A program made the translations under genes and the position numbers. Below the pieces are notes generated by a model. The model saw nothing but the letters and a program-made list of their open reading frames with translations. It did no database searches and had not been told where the DNA came from. 64,000 nt of DNA from Stichopus chloronotus (lineage: Eukaryota > Echinodermata > Holothuroidea > Aspidochirotida > Stichopodidae). Shown one piece after another: positions 13,401 through 22,730 of the stretch. Each line of letters starts with the position of its first letter. Position 1 is the stretch's first letter. The stretch spans positions 39,247,200 through 39,311,199 of the forward strand of contig CM037843.1 of the NCBI GenBank assembly GCA_021234535.1, written 5' to 3'.

Positions 13401-16400
13401 AAAAGAGGTGACATACGACCTCAACTTCTTGAAGCCTCTCTTAACGTACCAATCTGAGGTGAGTCTCCCACTCTTCCAACGAGGGCGCCGGTTACTCCTC
13501 CAGTCGATGTCGCACAGGCTATGACTCCACTGGCATCCATAGCAACAGCTCCAACTGTGTCACAACCTCTAAGTATGAAAAACCAGAAAGTCAGAAGTCT
13601 TTGTGATTCCTTGCCACATGGTTGTGTTCAAACAAACATGAATTATCCACATGACAAGTCTGAGATCAACAACAGTGATTGTTCTTGTAACACCACATTA
13701 ATAAGCCTTTAACCCAAAACCACCTCTTACCTCCTCTTAAACCATAAAGGTGCAAAAATGGATAGAAATCATATATTCACCATAGGCAACACACATACTC
13801 AGTACAAATCCCTCACAATCACTCTTCTTGAGATAATGCGTTTATTTTGACTATCAAATACTGAACTACTGAATAATATGAGCGACAGACATGTTAAGTA
13901 TGAGATCACTCACAGTTTCTCTTTTTGAAATACAGGAGATAACATGATTTTGATCCTTTGACCTCTGATGACTCCAAATGACCTTTGACTTCTACCAAAT
14001 CAGTAGGTGTCATCTACTCAATATGGGCAATCCACTTACTAAATATGAGATGCCCCCACTGTTTCCCTTCCTGACATACAGTGTTTACAATGTTTTCTCA
14101 ATTTGAAATGGTCAAAGGTCTAATGGACTCAAATGACCTTTGAACTCCACCAAAAACAATAAGGATCATCTACGCAGTACGACCGACCCATATGTCATGT
14201 GAGTATTTGACCTCTGCTGACCTCAAATGACTTTTGACCTCTACAAAAAACAATAGGGATCATCTACTCCTTATGACCAACCCACATACTAAGTATGATG
14301 TCAGTGAAAGTTACCCTTCTTGAGATATTGTGTTTACAAGGTTTTCACAATTTAACCTCTAATGCCCTCAGAAGACCTTTGACCCCAACCAAAAACTATA
14401 GGGATCATCTACTCAGTATGACCAAGCCACACACCACCTATGAGGTCAGTGGAGGTTACACTTCTTGAGATATTGTGTTTACAATCTTTTCACACTTTGA
14501 CCTCTGGTGACCTCAACTGACCTTTGAGTTTGACCAAAAATAATTGGGGTCATCTACTGAGTATGGATTAGATGCCCCAAGTCAAATAAATAAGTGAAAA
14601 ATAGTTTCAAATCCTCCTCAAGTGTAAGATTTGAATATCATCTGCATTATGAAAATTACACACTAAATTAGTATGATTAGGAAGCATATCCATCAGAATC
14701 GTTGAAAATAACTTTTACACACTTATTTAAATAAGATCTGCCAGTCAACTGTACACTTCAGACACAGAGCAAATCTTACCTTGATTTTCCCCTTTTGGCA
14801 AGAAATGATTCCAACCTTGCAACTGTTTTCGGTGTCCTGAATACATCGTCAGGTGCTAAAGTCATGCCCATCTCTTGGCTGAAACGTGCAGCACCAACAC
14901 CGCAAAGTTGAATGTGATCACTCTGAAAATGAAAGAAATGTTGAGAAGCATTTCCACCACTGGGTGCAACTCCTCAACAAAAGCAGATTAAACCATTGGT
15001 CTCAACATTAAAGCCTAATTCATTTCAGAGTTTGATGTGAGGCTTAAACTGAACCAGAGGGAGGCATAGACTCATGGAGGGTGAATTGCAGAAAGGAATG
15101 GCACATGTGACTGAAATTACAACATTTGTGACATCATTTTTTGTTTCAAGATATTCTGAGTGACCTTCCAGATTCTGTTCAGAATTATTCAACAATTATG
15201 GATGACAGAAACCAACAATGATGAAATGTAGTGCTGTGAAAGATTGTAGCAATCACTGGCAGACCAAAGGAGACCAAAGGTTGGGTGGGGCAATGTAGGC
15301 TATGGCTCCACTGACCCAAAGGTGGTCAAAAATAGCAATCTCTTGATTTCATTTTATCAAGAAAATGAAATTGGAAGACGAAAATTTTAGAATAAAATTA
15401 ACATCACAAGGGCATCTCTGACCGGGATAAATCACATCTGTGAGCATTCATCTACAGGCAGCAAACTTTCCATAGGGGGATGGTGTTTTAAACCCCACCC
15501 CAATAATACTGAATTTCTATTTTTGTTCCCTCCCTAATGACAAGGACAAGTCCATTGCAAAACAGTATTACAATTCAACAAGTAACTGGGAATAACATTC
15601 TATCAAAATAAGCAGAAAAAAGTTCCTCTGATCAAAAGAATACATTTTGCTTTGCAGTGTAACCTTTTCTTCAAGCTTTCTTAATTTCTCAGAAACATAT
15701 TCACAGGTTACTTGATTTAAAGCTCTGTAAGTGCATGCTACCCTATTTCACCTTGGAGCCTAGCAAGTTTGACCTGGTTTTCCAAACAACACTGCTATCC
15801 TACGTTAAAAACAACAAAGTCTGACCATGCTTCTCAACAGTACTGAACATGAAAACTATTTTTTAGTATGAAGTCCAACTAGATCAGATGGTTTCCTGCA
15901 CATAGGTATAAGCTTACCAACTTTCATCATTTTTAAGTCCAGTTCTTTTGCCTTGATTTCCCCTAAGTATAATACATGATAGCACCTAAATCACTGTGAC
16001 ACCTGTTTTGATTGTTTAGAGAGTGTGTCAGCATGCAACATCTACTCAAACTTAGTCAATACTGAATGGGAAAAAAACTAGTTGTGACGTCATTTCTTTG
16101 CTTTGTCTCTCTACTAAAGAGTTGGCTAACTGGCTGCTAGATTAGCTTGGTTTCATGGAGCAATGAAGTTGCCTTACCTTATCCATGACTAGCCTAGCTA
16201 GTTTCACTGGATTTCTGACTCCTTTCACAGCTGCTACTGATCCAGCTTTGAGAGTTTTACCCTCCATGATCAAAGCATCCATCTCCACACTGCCATCTGC
16301 TCTAAGAGTTGAACCAACTCCTAACAGAAATGGGCAAAAAACAAAAATGTAGATGACAATGGCTACTTTTCAACATTAACTTAGTTCAAAAAAATATCTC

Positions 16401-17909
16401 CTGGATATCTAAAAGACCAAATGACATGCATCTACAGTAGAAAGAGTTGGCTTCACTCAGAAGTTGCAGATTGAAACCCTGAATGACAACCTGTTGGAAT
16501 TATGTTAATATCTATCACCATTTTTGAGATGAAGCTTTCCAAAGTTTGATAAATATACAAAATTGACAATGTCAAGTGTTGCACATTGTCAGTGGGGTGC
16601 ATATATTGTCTTTTAATTGGTGGGTTTCACATTGGTAAATGATACCAAATTTTTCGATAAGGCAAAATGTGTGCTTCCAAAATAAAGCCCTTGGAGCATA
16701 TAAAATTTCCAACTGTCTTTGAAATAAAATGCAAACAAAACAAAGAATAACATAAAACATATTATGAGTTCCCCCCCCTGACACCATAAAATTTGCAAGA
16801 TTTAGCTCATGTTTATTCACAAGGCAATTGTGAAACAGAAATTTGTTTGTTTAAAAACGGTCAACATTTGAAAAATTTTATGGCAAATGTGGCTTTTTTT
16901 CAATGACTGTAATACTCCAAAATGTGTTGTTCATGTCACATCACACAGAGTCCAAAATGAACGCAGCATTGTTGAAACACTCAGGGCTTGAAGTAACAGA
17001 TGTTACCAACAACAAGAGGCCGTCATGTCAACCAGTGTTTGCTGGCTAAGCAGCAAATTACATCTCACTGATATCAATAATTGGAATTCTGATATGTTGT
17101 TAAACACCTCCTGTTCAGGGCTGACTAAGGAATTTAGACAAATTACAGTGATCTACTATTTTATGTTTGGAAAAGAAGCAAACTTGGCATAAATGTTGTG
17201 ATTCTTCCTATTCCAAGAAACGTACAGTCATAGTTGTAAAATTCTGTAGCATGTTTGTGGTCTTAATGTGCAGTTAAATTTATCATCATTGGTATTTTGT
17301 GGAAAAAAAAAAACAAGTAAGTGAAGGAAGTACTAGCTTCCAAAAGTTGTGTCTCTATGAAACTTAAAAGCATTTATCTATATATTACAATTATGTTTGT
17401 TATTATGAATACATTCACTTCAGAAGTTTAGAACTGATGCATTTAATTTCACTTTATGTTCTGATGAAGAGACCTTAACCAGTGTAAAACAATTTCTCAC
17501 TTTGATGTGTTCATCCATGCAGCCACAAATATTGAACTGAATATAAAGTTCTCTGACTTATGGAACAATATTTCTTTAAAATAGTTTTACAGTTTATGAT
17601 CAGTGATATGGAAGCACTACAGTACAACACAGTCTACTAAACGGGACCTTAGAACAGAAACCATGAAACAAGCACACCTTAGGCTGTGATTGAATGAAAA
17701 CAATGAAACCTGAGGCACCTGCATTAAACAGAGGAGAATCTTCTAAAACGGAAACAGCAGGCTTCCACAGCATCCAAAGATGATCCTCCACTAATCATCA
17801 ATTTCATACCCGAGACAACAGATGCCTTCAGCTGCTGCAATCGTAACGGTTTCTGATCCTCTGGAGTCACTTCACCACACCCACCATGTACAATAATGGC
17901 TGGTTCCAT
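7188..17909 (-). CDS. ASRGL1: Isoaspartyl peptidase/L-asparaginase (ASRGL1-like), six exons, two frame breaks
   Basis: The product is a plant-type asparaginase/beta-aspartyl peptidase, an N-terminal-nucleophile hydrolase that cleaves L-asparagine and isoaspartyl dipeptides after self-cleavage. CDS exons on the minus strand are 17909-17719, 16320-16178, 14922-14780, 13568-13450, 8573-8463 and 7400-7188; all junctions are GT-AG with matching phases. Setting aside one extra base in exon 1 and one in exon 6, the length is 305 residues, against about 308 in vertebrate ASRGL1. Visible motifs are HGG at 8-10, DTVGAVA with nucleophile Thr163, STGG with Thr181, GRVGDSP with Arg191 and Asp194, and STTGIGE with Thr214-Gly215. 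The residue before the nucleophile is Asp, as in glycosylasparaginase and taspase, rather than Gly. ATG context is good (G at -3 and +4). As printed, the sequence cannot make the full protein, so it is either a young pseudogene or carries two indel errors. Confidence 0.93.
7401..8462 (-). other. Asparaginase intron 5
   Basis: A 1,062-base intron. It contains a CA-rich repeat module at about 7600-7700 (GGTAGGTATCACAAAACACA, ending near CTGCAAAGGTTACA). That is the same type of end as found after the TGACCT arrays, but here with no array beside it. Otherwise I see nothing. Confidence 0.6.
8463..8573 (-). CDS. ASRGL1: Asparaginase exon 5
   Basis: 111 nt coding for residues 199-236: GSGGYADNEIGGISTTGIGE, then a helix with ARLILFKLEQ. 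The Thr214-Gly215 pair is the second substrate-binding element of the family. The acceptor is GACACAG and the donor AAG|GTACGT. The frame is open and phases agree on both sides. Confidence 0.95.
10640..11045 (+). repeat. TGACCT-type units ending in a CA-rich module
   Basis: Two diverged units with CCAAAAGACCTTTGAGACCA and AAGATATCATGTTTACAAGG are followed by TAGACATCACAAACATACAA and a CA/TA-rich run (about 10938-11010). The run closes near AAAAGGTTACCATTATCAC. The order array then CA-rich end is the same as at 2341 and 5755. Confidence 0.7.
12085..12790 (+). repeat. TGACCT-type array in asparaginase intron 4
   Basis: Four or five diverged units. Clear cores are TGACCTCATGTGACCTTTGA (about 12097), ACCTCAAATGACCTTTGACC (12393-12412, containing a perfect TGACCTTTGACCT at 12400-12412), and weaker versions near 12240 and 12625. 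Units carry the AAACAATAGGGATCATCTAC block and GAGATA boxes. It ends with ACATCAAACACACATACACA near 12760. Confidence 0.75.
13450..13568 (-). CDS. ASRGL1: Asparaginase exon 4, catalytic nucleophile
   Basis: 119 nt coding for residues 159-199. Carries GCDTVGAVAMDASGVIACAT, followed by STGG and GRVGDSPQI. Thr163 is the nucleophile freed by cleavage of the Asp162-Thr163 bond; Thr181, Arg191 and Asp194 line the substrate pocket in the family. The spacing from nucleophile to STGG Thr is 18 residues, as in vertebrate ASRGL1. The acceptor is CTTAG and the donor G|GTACGT. Confidence 0.95.
13880..14575 (+). repeat. TGACCT-type array in asparaginase intron 3
   Basis: Four to five units in tandem at about 125-150 bases. 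This is the best-preserved array for the block AATAGGGATCATCTACT, the box ACTAAGTATGA, and TTCTTGAGATATTGTGTTTAC (14315-14340 and 14461-14485). The core TGACCTCAAATGACTTTTGA occurs near 14217. It lies between exons 3 and 4, on the strand opposite to the gene. Confidence 0.8.
14780..14922 (-). CDS. ASRGL1: Asparaginase exon 3
   Basis: 143 nt coding for residues 112-158 and two bases of Arg159: SDHIQLCGVGAARFSQEMGM, then the linker region with FRTPKTVARLESF. This is the segment before the autocleavage site and includes the lysine/arginine-rich end of the alpha chain. The acceptor is TTTTCAG and the donor AG|GTAAGA. The frame is open throughout. Confidence 0.93.
14923..16177 (-). other. Asparaginase intron 2
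   Basis: A 1.25-kb intron. I see no coding segment, tandem repeat or transposon end in it. Confidence 0.6.
16178..16320 (-). CDS. ASRGL1: Asparaginase exon 2
   Basis: 143 nt, completing Gly64 and coding for residues 65-111: VGSTLRADGSVEMDALIMEG, then a helix ending ARLVMDK. This matches the family block in which the glycine-rich turn precedes the EMDA(S/L)IM(D/E)G strand. The acceptor is TGTTAG, the donor is AAG|GTAAGG, and it ends in phase 0. No frame problem. Confidence 0.93.
16443..16990 (+). repeat. Interspersed repeat, copy A (in asparaginase intron 1)
   Basis: Shares a chain of words in the same order and orientation with 57005-57545 and, for its first half, with 22500-22730: TTCACTCAGAAGTTGCA, GTTGCACATTGT, GGGTTTCACATTGGTAAATG, GCTTCCAAAATAAAGCCCTT, CATGTTTATTCAC, and GTTCATGTCACATCACACAG. 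Divergence is high, so this is an old family. On the minus strand it carries AATAAA (plus-strand TTTATT near 16811). I do not recognise the family. Confidence 0.7.
17719..17909 (-). CDS. ASRGL1: Asparaginase exon 1, with a +1 frame break near 17760
   Basis: Encodes residues 1-63 and one base of Gly64. The frame opens MEPAIIVHGG and runs to LDAVEA; the expected continuation AVSVLEDSPLFNAG is in the next frame. The bases read GAAGCCTGCTG on the minus strand where GAAGCTGCTG would keep the frame, so one base around 17759-17762 is extra. The donor is G|GTGCCT. A TGA lies in frame 15 bases upstream of the ATG, but CAG just before GATGCAATG could be a splice acceptor, so a 5' UTR exon upstream is possible. 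Confidence 0.92.
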
Positions 17910-19219
17910 TGCATCCTGAGGTCAATTTAAAAAATATACATAAAAAAAAACTCTATCATACAGCACAAAACTGCATAAGACTTAGAGACAGTTTCAGTTA
18001 GCACATTATTTTGCCACATCTGCTAAAGAGGACAATGCTTAAGGGTTCCTGTACTATGCAGGAAATAAATTTTCATGACTTCCCCAAGACTCGATCTCCA
18101 ACAACCAAATAAAGAATTTCAATGACGCTCCTGCTGATGTCTTATGTGAAGTTTTCAAGTACAGTACAGTATAACACCAAAAGATTAGTACTGAAAAAAT
18201 ATCAGTTCCTACAGGTAGCAATGGCTTGATTCGTTAAGGTACGTACAACTGCTTTACACTATACACCTCAAGAGTTCCGTCTAGGGTCTCAGCAAGGTCT
18301 AAGGACAGTGGACATAACAGCCTCTAAATCCTAAGCCAATTCAATAGCTACTACTAGGCCTATAAAGGAACATAACTAGGCCTGTAAAACTAAGAGGGTC
18401 ACATCTGCTGCACATATAGTACCAAAATTAGTTAGGCTAGTCCCCCTAACATCATGGGACAAACCAAAATCCTGCTGACCATGAAACTATATAGAGTTGG
18501 AGTATCACAAAAATAACGAATAGTGATACTGATAGGATCGATAGAAGATAGCTTCTCGATATCCAGGTCATATGTGGGTCGAACTCCGATGAAATTCAGC
18601 TGAACGGATGGCCCTCCATTTGAATTAATTAGTACCAGTGCAGTGATTTTGAAGAGGAAATTACAGCAAGACAGACCGTGGCCATACATACATTACCAGC
18701 TAGCTGCAGTCGAACAGTATACAGTACGTGCAGCGCTGGCTGGACACCGATATCCGGTTACTCTTGTGTTAAAACAATGGTTTCTTCTTCCATTACACGT
18801 CCCATACAGTTCTACTAACTCATCCATGCAGCATCCACGCGTCTACTACAATATAAGATTTCATCACTGTTCAACCATGAGTGAACGAAAGCAACTCGAG
18901 GATAGTAACAGTTCAAAGCCCGTCCTTCCTTCAAGCAGCTCCTGAACAAACAAATGTAATCCGGACGAAGAAGGACCACACGTCAACAACCCTTTGGGTG
19001 ATTTGTGTGGACATCGATCAAGATCAAGCGAGAAGCGGTAACAACTGGCGTTGTGGGTGGGAATGTGGGCAGGAAGGGAAAGACTCGGTAGCACTAAGTA
19101 CAGTCTTGCCCAAAGACCAAGACTAATTTCCGGTCAACTTGTAAACCAACCTGAAGCTTACCTGAGTCTATGGCAAGCCAAATGCCAGATAATTGTAGAA
19201 ACCTGGATAATCTGTTGAA
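17910..19219. other. Asparaginase upstream region
   Basis: Sequence upstream of the asparaginase start on the minus strand, somewhat richer in CpG from about 18530 to 19100 than its surroundings. A 5' UTR exon and promoter probably lie here if the CAG at 17915-17917 (minus strand) is an acceptor, but I cannot place a TATA box or transcription start. Open frames here show no recognisable protein. Confidence 0.4.
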
Positions 19220-19264
19220 AAACCCGGTTTATCAACCGATTAACTCGGTTGATAAACCTGGTTT
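19220..19264. repeat. Near-perfect palindrome with 20-bp arms
   Basis: GGTTTATCAACCGA (19226-19239) and TCGGTTGATAAACC (19245-19258) are exact inverted copies around the 5-base loop TTAAC. The arms extend outward to 19220 and 19264 with one mismatch, giving 19 of 20 paired bases. A half-copy GGTTTATCGG follows at 19260. Confidence 0.85.
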
Positions 19265-19387
19265 ATCGGTCGTAAGACCTGATTTCTCGAATAAAAAGGC
19301 ATTTTCTTGCAATAGCAGTCATCCCACAATTTGCAATTGTTCATCACTGGATCCATCACACATATATGAGAATTCGAAATGCATATT

Positions 19388-19482
19388 GACTTGCAATTTA
19401 TTTATTTATTTAACATTGACATGAGGGTGGACAACTCGGTCCGCTCACAAAAGGCTAATCTTACCCGAGGCCCTCGTAAAAA
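19388..19482 (-). mobile_element. Possible 3' end of a non-LTR retrotransposon
   Basis: On the minus strand a GC-richer stretch (TACGAGGGCCTCGGGTAAGA ... GAGCGGACCGAGTTGTCCAC) runs into a TAAATAAATAAATAAAT tail (plus 19398-19412). A short simple-repeat tail after a structured segment is typical of CR1/L2/RTE-like LINE 3' ends. No reverse transcriptase sequence is left, so the call is an inference. Confidence 0.3.
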
Positions 19483-19644
19483 TTAAAGAGGAATAAGTAA
19501 GAGGAAATAAAAAAAGACATTTACAGTGTACAAGTAGATAAAAACATTAAAAGAGATTTACTGATTAGTAAAGGTAGCAAAAGGGAAAATAACACAGGAG
19601 ACATAAAGCAGAGAAAGAAAAAGAAAACAATAAAAGGGATAATA

Positions 19645-19680
19645 GCAATTTGAAAAGCAATTTGAAAAGCAATTTGAAGC
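19645..19680. repeat. 12-bp tandem repeat, three copies
   Basis: GCAATTTGAAAA occurs three times in a row; the last copy ends AAGC. It is short and local. Confidence 0.8.
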
Positions 19681-20846
19681 TAATGCACAGAGACGAAGTC
19701 AGGTTCCGAGAAGTTTGTGGGCTTGTATGTGTGTGGGGAGAGGGAGCGTACATGTACATTTATATCAAAGGGGTGAAGGGTATGTTGCGCTCAAAATACA
19801 CGAGATCGGTGAGCGGCCGAAAATTTAAAATTGCCACGTTACGTGATAAATAGGCCTGTGTGCAGAAATCACCCCTCCCCATGAGGGGGACGGATATTGT
19901 TTGTCTTTTGTTTCTGACAAAAAAGTACCTGGGGTTGGAGGTTAGGTTTGAGTCGAAGTGGGGAAAGCATCTGATGTGGCGGCACTGATGAACTGATCAC
20001 CGTCCTGGGAAGAGGTCTACAGTATGCTGGTTGTCTCAATCCAAATTGGGAAAAATCTCTGCTTATGGGTAGGCCTAAAGGGCTATAGATGCTTAAGGAG
20101 TATTCCTTTCTACAAAAAATCCTTAGTTTTAGGTAATGACTAAAAAAAGTGAGCCACAATATTTCTCCTAAAAGAAAAATGGGAGGGGAGTCATTTGATA
20201 TTATGTCCCCTCCTTACAGAAATGTGGGGGGGGGGACGTACATGTCCTCCAGTTGCCGGGTTTGACGCCCATGTATTTCGATCATTATAATTAGCAGGGC
20301 TGGAGTCGAGTCCTTAGTATCCGCGTCCGAGTCCCTGGTGCCCGACTCCGAGTCCTTAGGCCCGAGTCCACGTGTCCCTATGTAAATTGAACTTGTTTGG
20401 TTTTGAGTGAATTGGGGAAGAGAACAACAATAAAAGTCTTAAAGTTATGCTAAGTGTGCTAATCCTTCATTTCCATCCCTTATGTTAAACATGACCATCA
20501 CTCAGTATAGATCCAAACAATAAGTAGATTTAACAAAACAAAAGATCAATATCCTCTCACATTAACCATTGGTCTAAATGAAGAGCAGAAGGAACTAAGT
20601 GAAGCCTGTACTGATCAGTTCAAAGAAATTGTAAGTATCATAATTTTTTAGTGCATTCAGATACATTCAGCAAGTTCAGCCTTACTGCATCAGCATTTCC
20701 ACTTTGCCATAAAGATGTGGTTTTGAGAGTGTAATTATCAAAGATTTGTAAAATTTTTAAGAGTAACGTAAGTAGGCTACTTCAGAAACTGTTGAAATGC
20801 GTACGTACGTACATACGATTCAACGACAAATTGTACTTGATTAAGC

Positions 20847-21194
20847 TTAAAAAGGGAAATATAGGGCGTCTGTTTCTCAGAAGACATACATATTTTTAAA
20901 CCAATGTTTGTGGATGTAGAATGATAGATTATTCAAAATAAGGAAAGACAGTAGCCTTTTTTTTCAAGAAATAAGTTTCTCACAGATCGAAATTCACTTA
21001 TTTGTTGCCCACACTAATTTGTTCACCCAAACTTTTCAAAATTCAAATGATGCATCTTCCGATGCTCATCACATGCATAATGTTTAAGGAGATGAAGCTT
21101 TGGTAGATGTTTATTGATGAGACTGAATGGTTTAACAGTGACTAAAGCTATTTTCTTTTGTATGTCATGTTGGTGTAGCCCTATTTCCCTTTAA
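20847..21194. mobile_element. TTAA-flanked MITE, copy 1
   Basis: 348 bp including the flanking TTAA at both ends. Left end TTAAAAAGGGAAATATAGGG; right end GCCCTATTTCCCTTTAA, its inverse with small differences. The interior matches copy 2 (21325-21667) closely, for example ATGATAGATTATTCAAAATA. A TTAA target is typical of piggyBac-type transposition. It is nested in the hAT-like element. Confidence 0.85.
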
Positions 21195-21324
21195 CGGGGG
21201 GGGGGGGGTAATCTATCTTATTTCGGCTCGAAGCTAGCAGAAGTTTTACCACATTCGGATACCATGCATGTACTGCCTGTAGCACCAGACCTGTGCAGCA
21301 CTGTATACAGATTGGACGCTGCAT

Positions 21325-21667
21325 TTAAAGGGAAATAAGGCGTTTGTTTCACAGAAAGCATCCACATTTTTAAAACCAATGTTTGAATGATAGATTATTC
21401 AAAATAAGAAAGAACAGTAGCCTTCTTTTCAAGAAATAAGTTTCTCTCGGATAGAAATTCAGTTATTTGTTGCTCAACAGTAATTTGTTCACCCAAACTT
21501 TCAAATGATGAATCTTCCGTTACTCATCAAATGCATAATGTTTTGAAGAGAGGAAGCTTTTGCAGATGTTTATTGATGAGATTAAATGGTTCATCAATGT
21601 TTAAAGCTATTTTCGTTGTATTCCATGATCCATGATGGTTTATTCTAAACGCCCTATTTCCCTTTAA
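21325..21667. mobile_element. TTAA-flanked MITE, copy 2
   Basis: 343 bp including TTAA at both ends. Left end TTAAAGGGAAATAAGGCG; right end CGCCCTATTTCCCTTTAA. Same orientation and same interior as copy 1, from which it is separated by 130 bases. Between them a run of 13 or more G (21195-21208) follows the first copy directly. Confidence 0.87.
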
Positions 21668-22205
21668 CATTTCGTGTTGAATCCGTGCTATTTTCAACGT
21701 AGCCTTGGAGCATGAGATTGAGTGTTCATACTGTCCCGCTGACTTAATGCACTGTGCGTTACATACAGCAACAATATTGTACGTGAAATTAGTGTACGTG
21801 ATATCAGCAAAATTTTTCGCGCACCTTCAGTTCCGACCAGAGGTTTCTGTCGAAAAATAGTCGGTCTCGTACCCGGTCTCGACCCGAGTCCTCGAGTCCT
21901 CGAGTCATTTCGGTCGAGTCCGAGTCCTAAACGCATGAGTCCGAGTCACGATGAGACCGGTCTCGAGTCATCCAGCCCTGACAATTAGCAACAACTTCTG
22001 CCCGAAAAAAGGGCGAGAAAAACAACAGAGACTACTGGTGCGAGCATGGTATTTTCTTATTGTAAATCGTGAATCTGGTTGCAAGCGTAGCAACTGAATT
22101 ATGACTTCGCAACGTGCAATCTCCAATTGTGAGACGAAGGCAGTTGGCAAGGTAGCCCTTGCTATGTGCTATTCTGCCATTTTATGTGGAACGCCAAAAG
22201 GCAAT

Positions 22206-22493
22206 GAATTTTGTTGTCTCATCGTAGTTTGTCTCAACTTATTTCGTTGTCTCATTTGATTTTGTCTCCTTTTTGGTTTGTCTCATTCAATGTTGTCGTC
22301 TCATTGAATTTTGACTCTTGGTAGTTTGTCTCATCTACGTTTCAGTGCTTCATTTAAGGTTGTCTCATTAAAGTTTGCCTCATATTAGGTCGTCTCAATT
22401 TAGTTTGCTTCATTAAAGTTCGTCTCACGGCAGTCCATCTCAATGCAGTTCGTCTCACTGCAGTCCGTCTCCCAACAGTTCGGCTCCTTAAAG
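22206..22493 (+). repeat. GTCTCA minisatellite, ~15-bp unit
   Basis: About 18 diverged units of the form GTTcGTCTCAytgcA. The last five are nearly exact 15-mers, such as GTTCGTCTCACTGCA and GTCCGTCTCCCAACA. Towards the left the units vary from 11 to 21 bases and become T-rich (GTTTGTCTCATTCAA). The array ends directly before the interspersed repeat at 22500. Confidence 0.85.
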
Positions 22494-22730
22494 GTTCATT
22501 AAAAGTTGTGCTTCACTCAGAATGTGAAATCCGGAATGAAAATCCATGGGAATTGTGTTTAGCTATCGCTGTTTTTGCGATATGACTTTTCAAAGTTTGA
22601 AGATAATACAAAATAGATAACATGGAATGTTGCACAGTGTTAGAATTTCTTTTCTTGTGGCTACAGTTTGATTCTTAATTACTTAAATACTGAATTTCAC
22701 ATTGATAATTGTAATTCTATGCTGTCATTA
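22494..22730 (+). repeat. Interspersed repeat, copy B (truncated)
   Basis: Matches the first half of copies at 16443 and 57005: CTTCACTCAGAATGTGAAAT, TCAAAGTTTGAAGATAATAC, GAATGTTGCACAGTGT and GAATTTCACATTGATAA. The second half found in the other copies, with the AATAAA inverse, is missing. Confidence 0.65.

Larger units (their letters stand above)
8574..13449 (-). other. Asparaginase intron 4, rich in TGACCT repeats
   Basis: A 4.9-kb intron. TGACCT-type units lie at about 10640-10945 and 12085-12770 in the plus orientation, antisense to the gene. Two long plus-strand open frames (11394-11861 and 12647-13150) lie here; the second begins inside a repeat unit, and neither resembles a known protein. 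The first ~2 kb (8574-10600) show no feature I can name. Confidence 0.6.
20287..21988. mobile_element. hAT-like non-autonomous transposon with 8-bp target site duplication
   Basis: The element body is 20295-21980 (1,686 bp). It starts CAGGGCTGGA and ends TCCAGCCCTG, a perfect 10-bp inverted terminal repeat. It is flanked by ATAATTAG (20287-20294) and ACAATTAG (21981-21988), which match at 7 of 8 bases. Subterminal regions at both ends are packed with GAGTC/GAGTCC words (20303-20372 and 21850-21970), as transposase-binding arrays often are. The CAGGG terminus and 8-bp duplication are the hAT signature. No transposase frame is present; the middle holds two TTAA-flanked MITEs. Confidence 0.85.

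Noticed and set aside
21694..21936. 80-codon Arg-rich minus-strand open frame
   Set aside because: It is the GAGTC subterminal array of the hAT-like element read through; it shows no transposase features.
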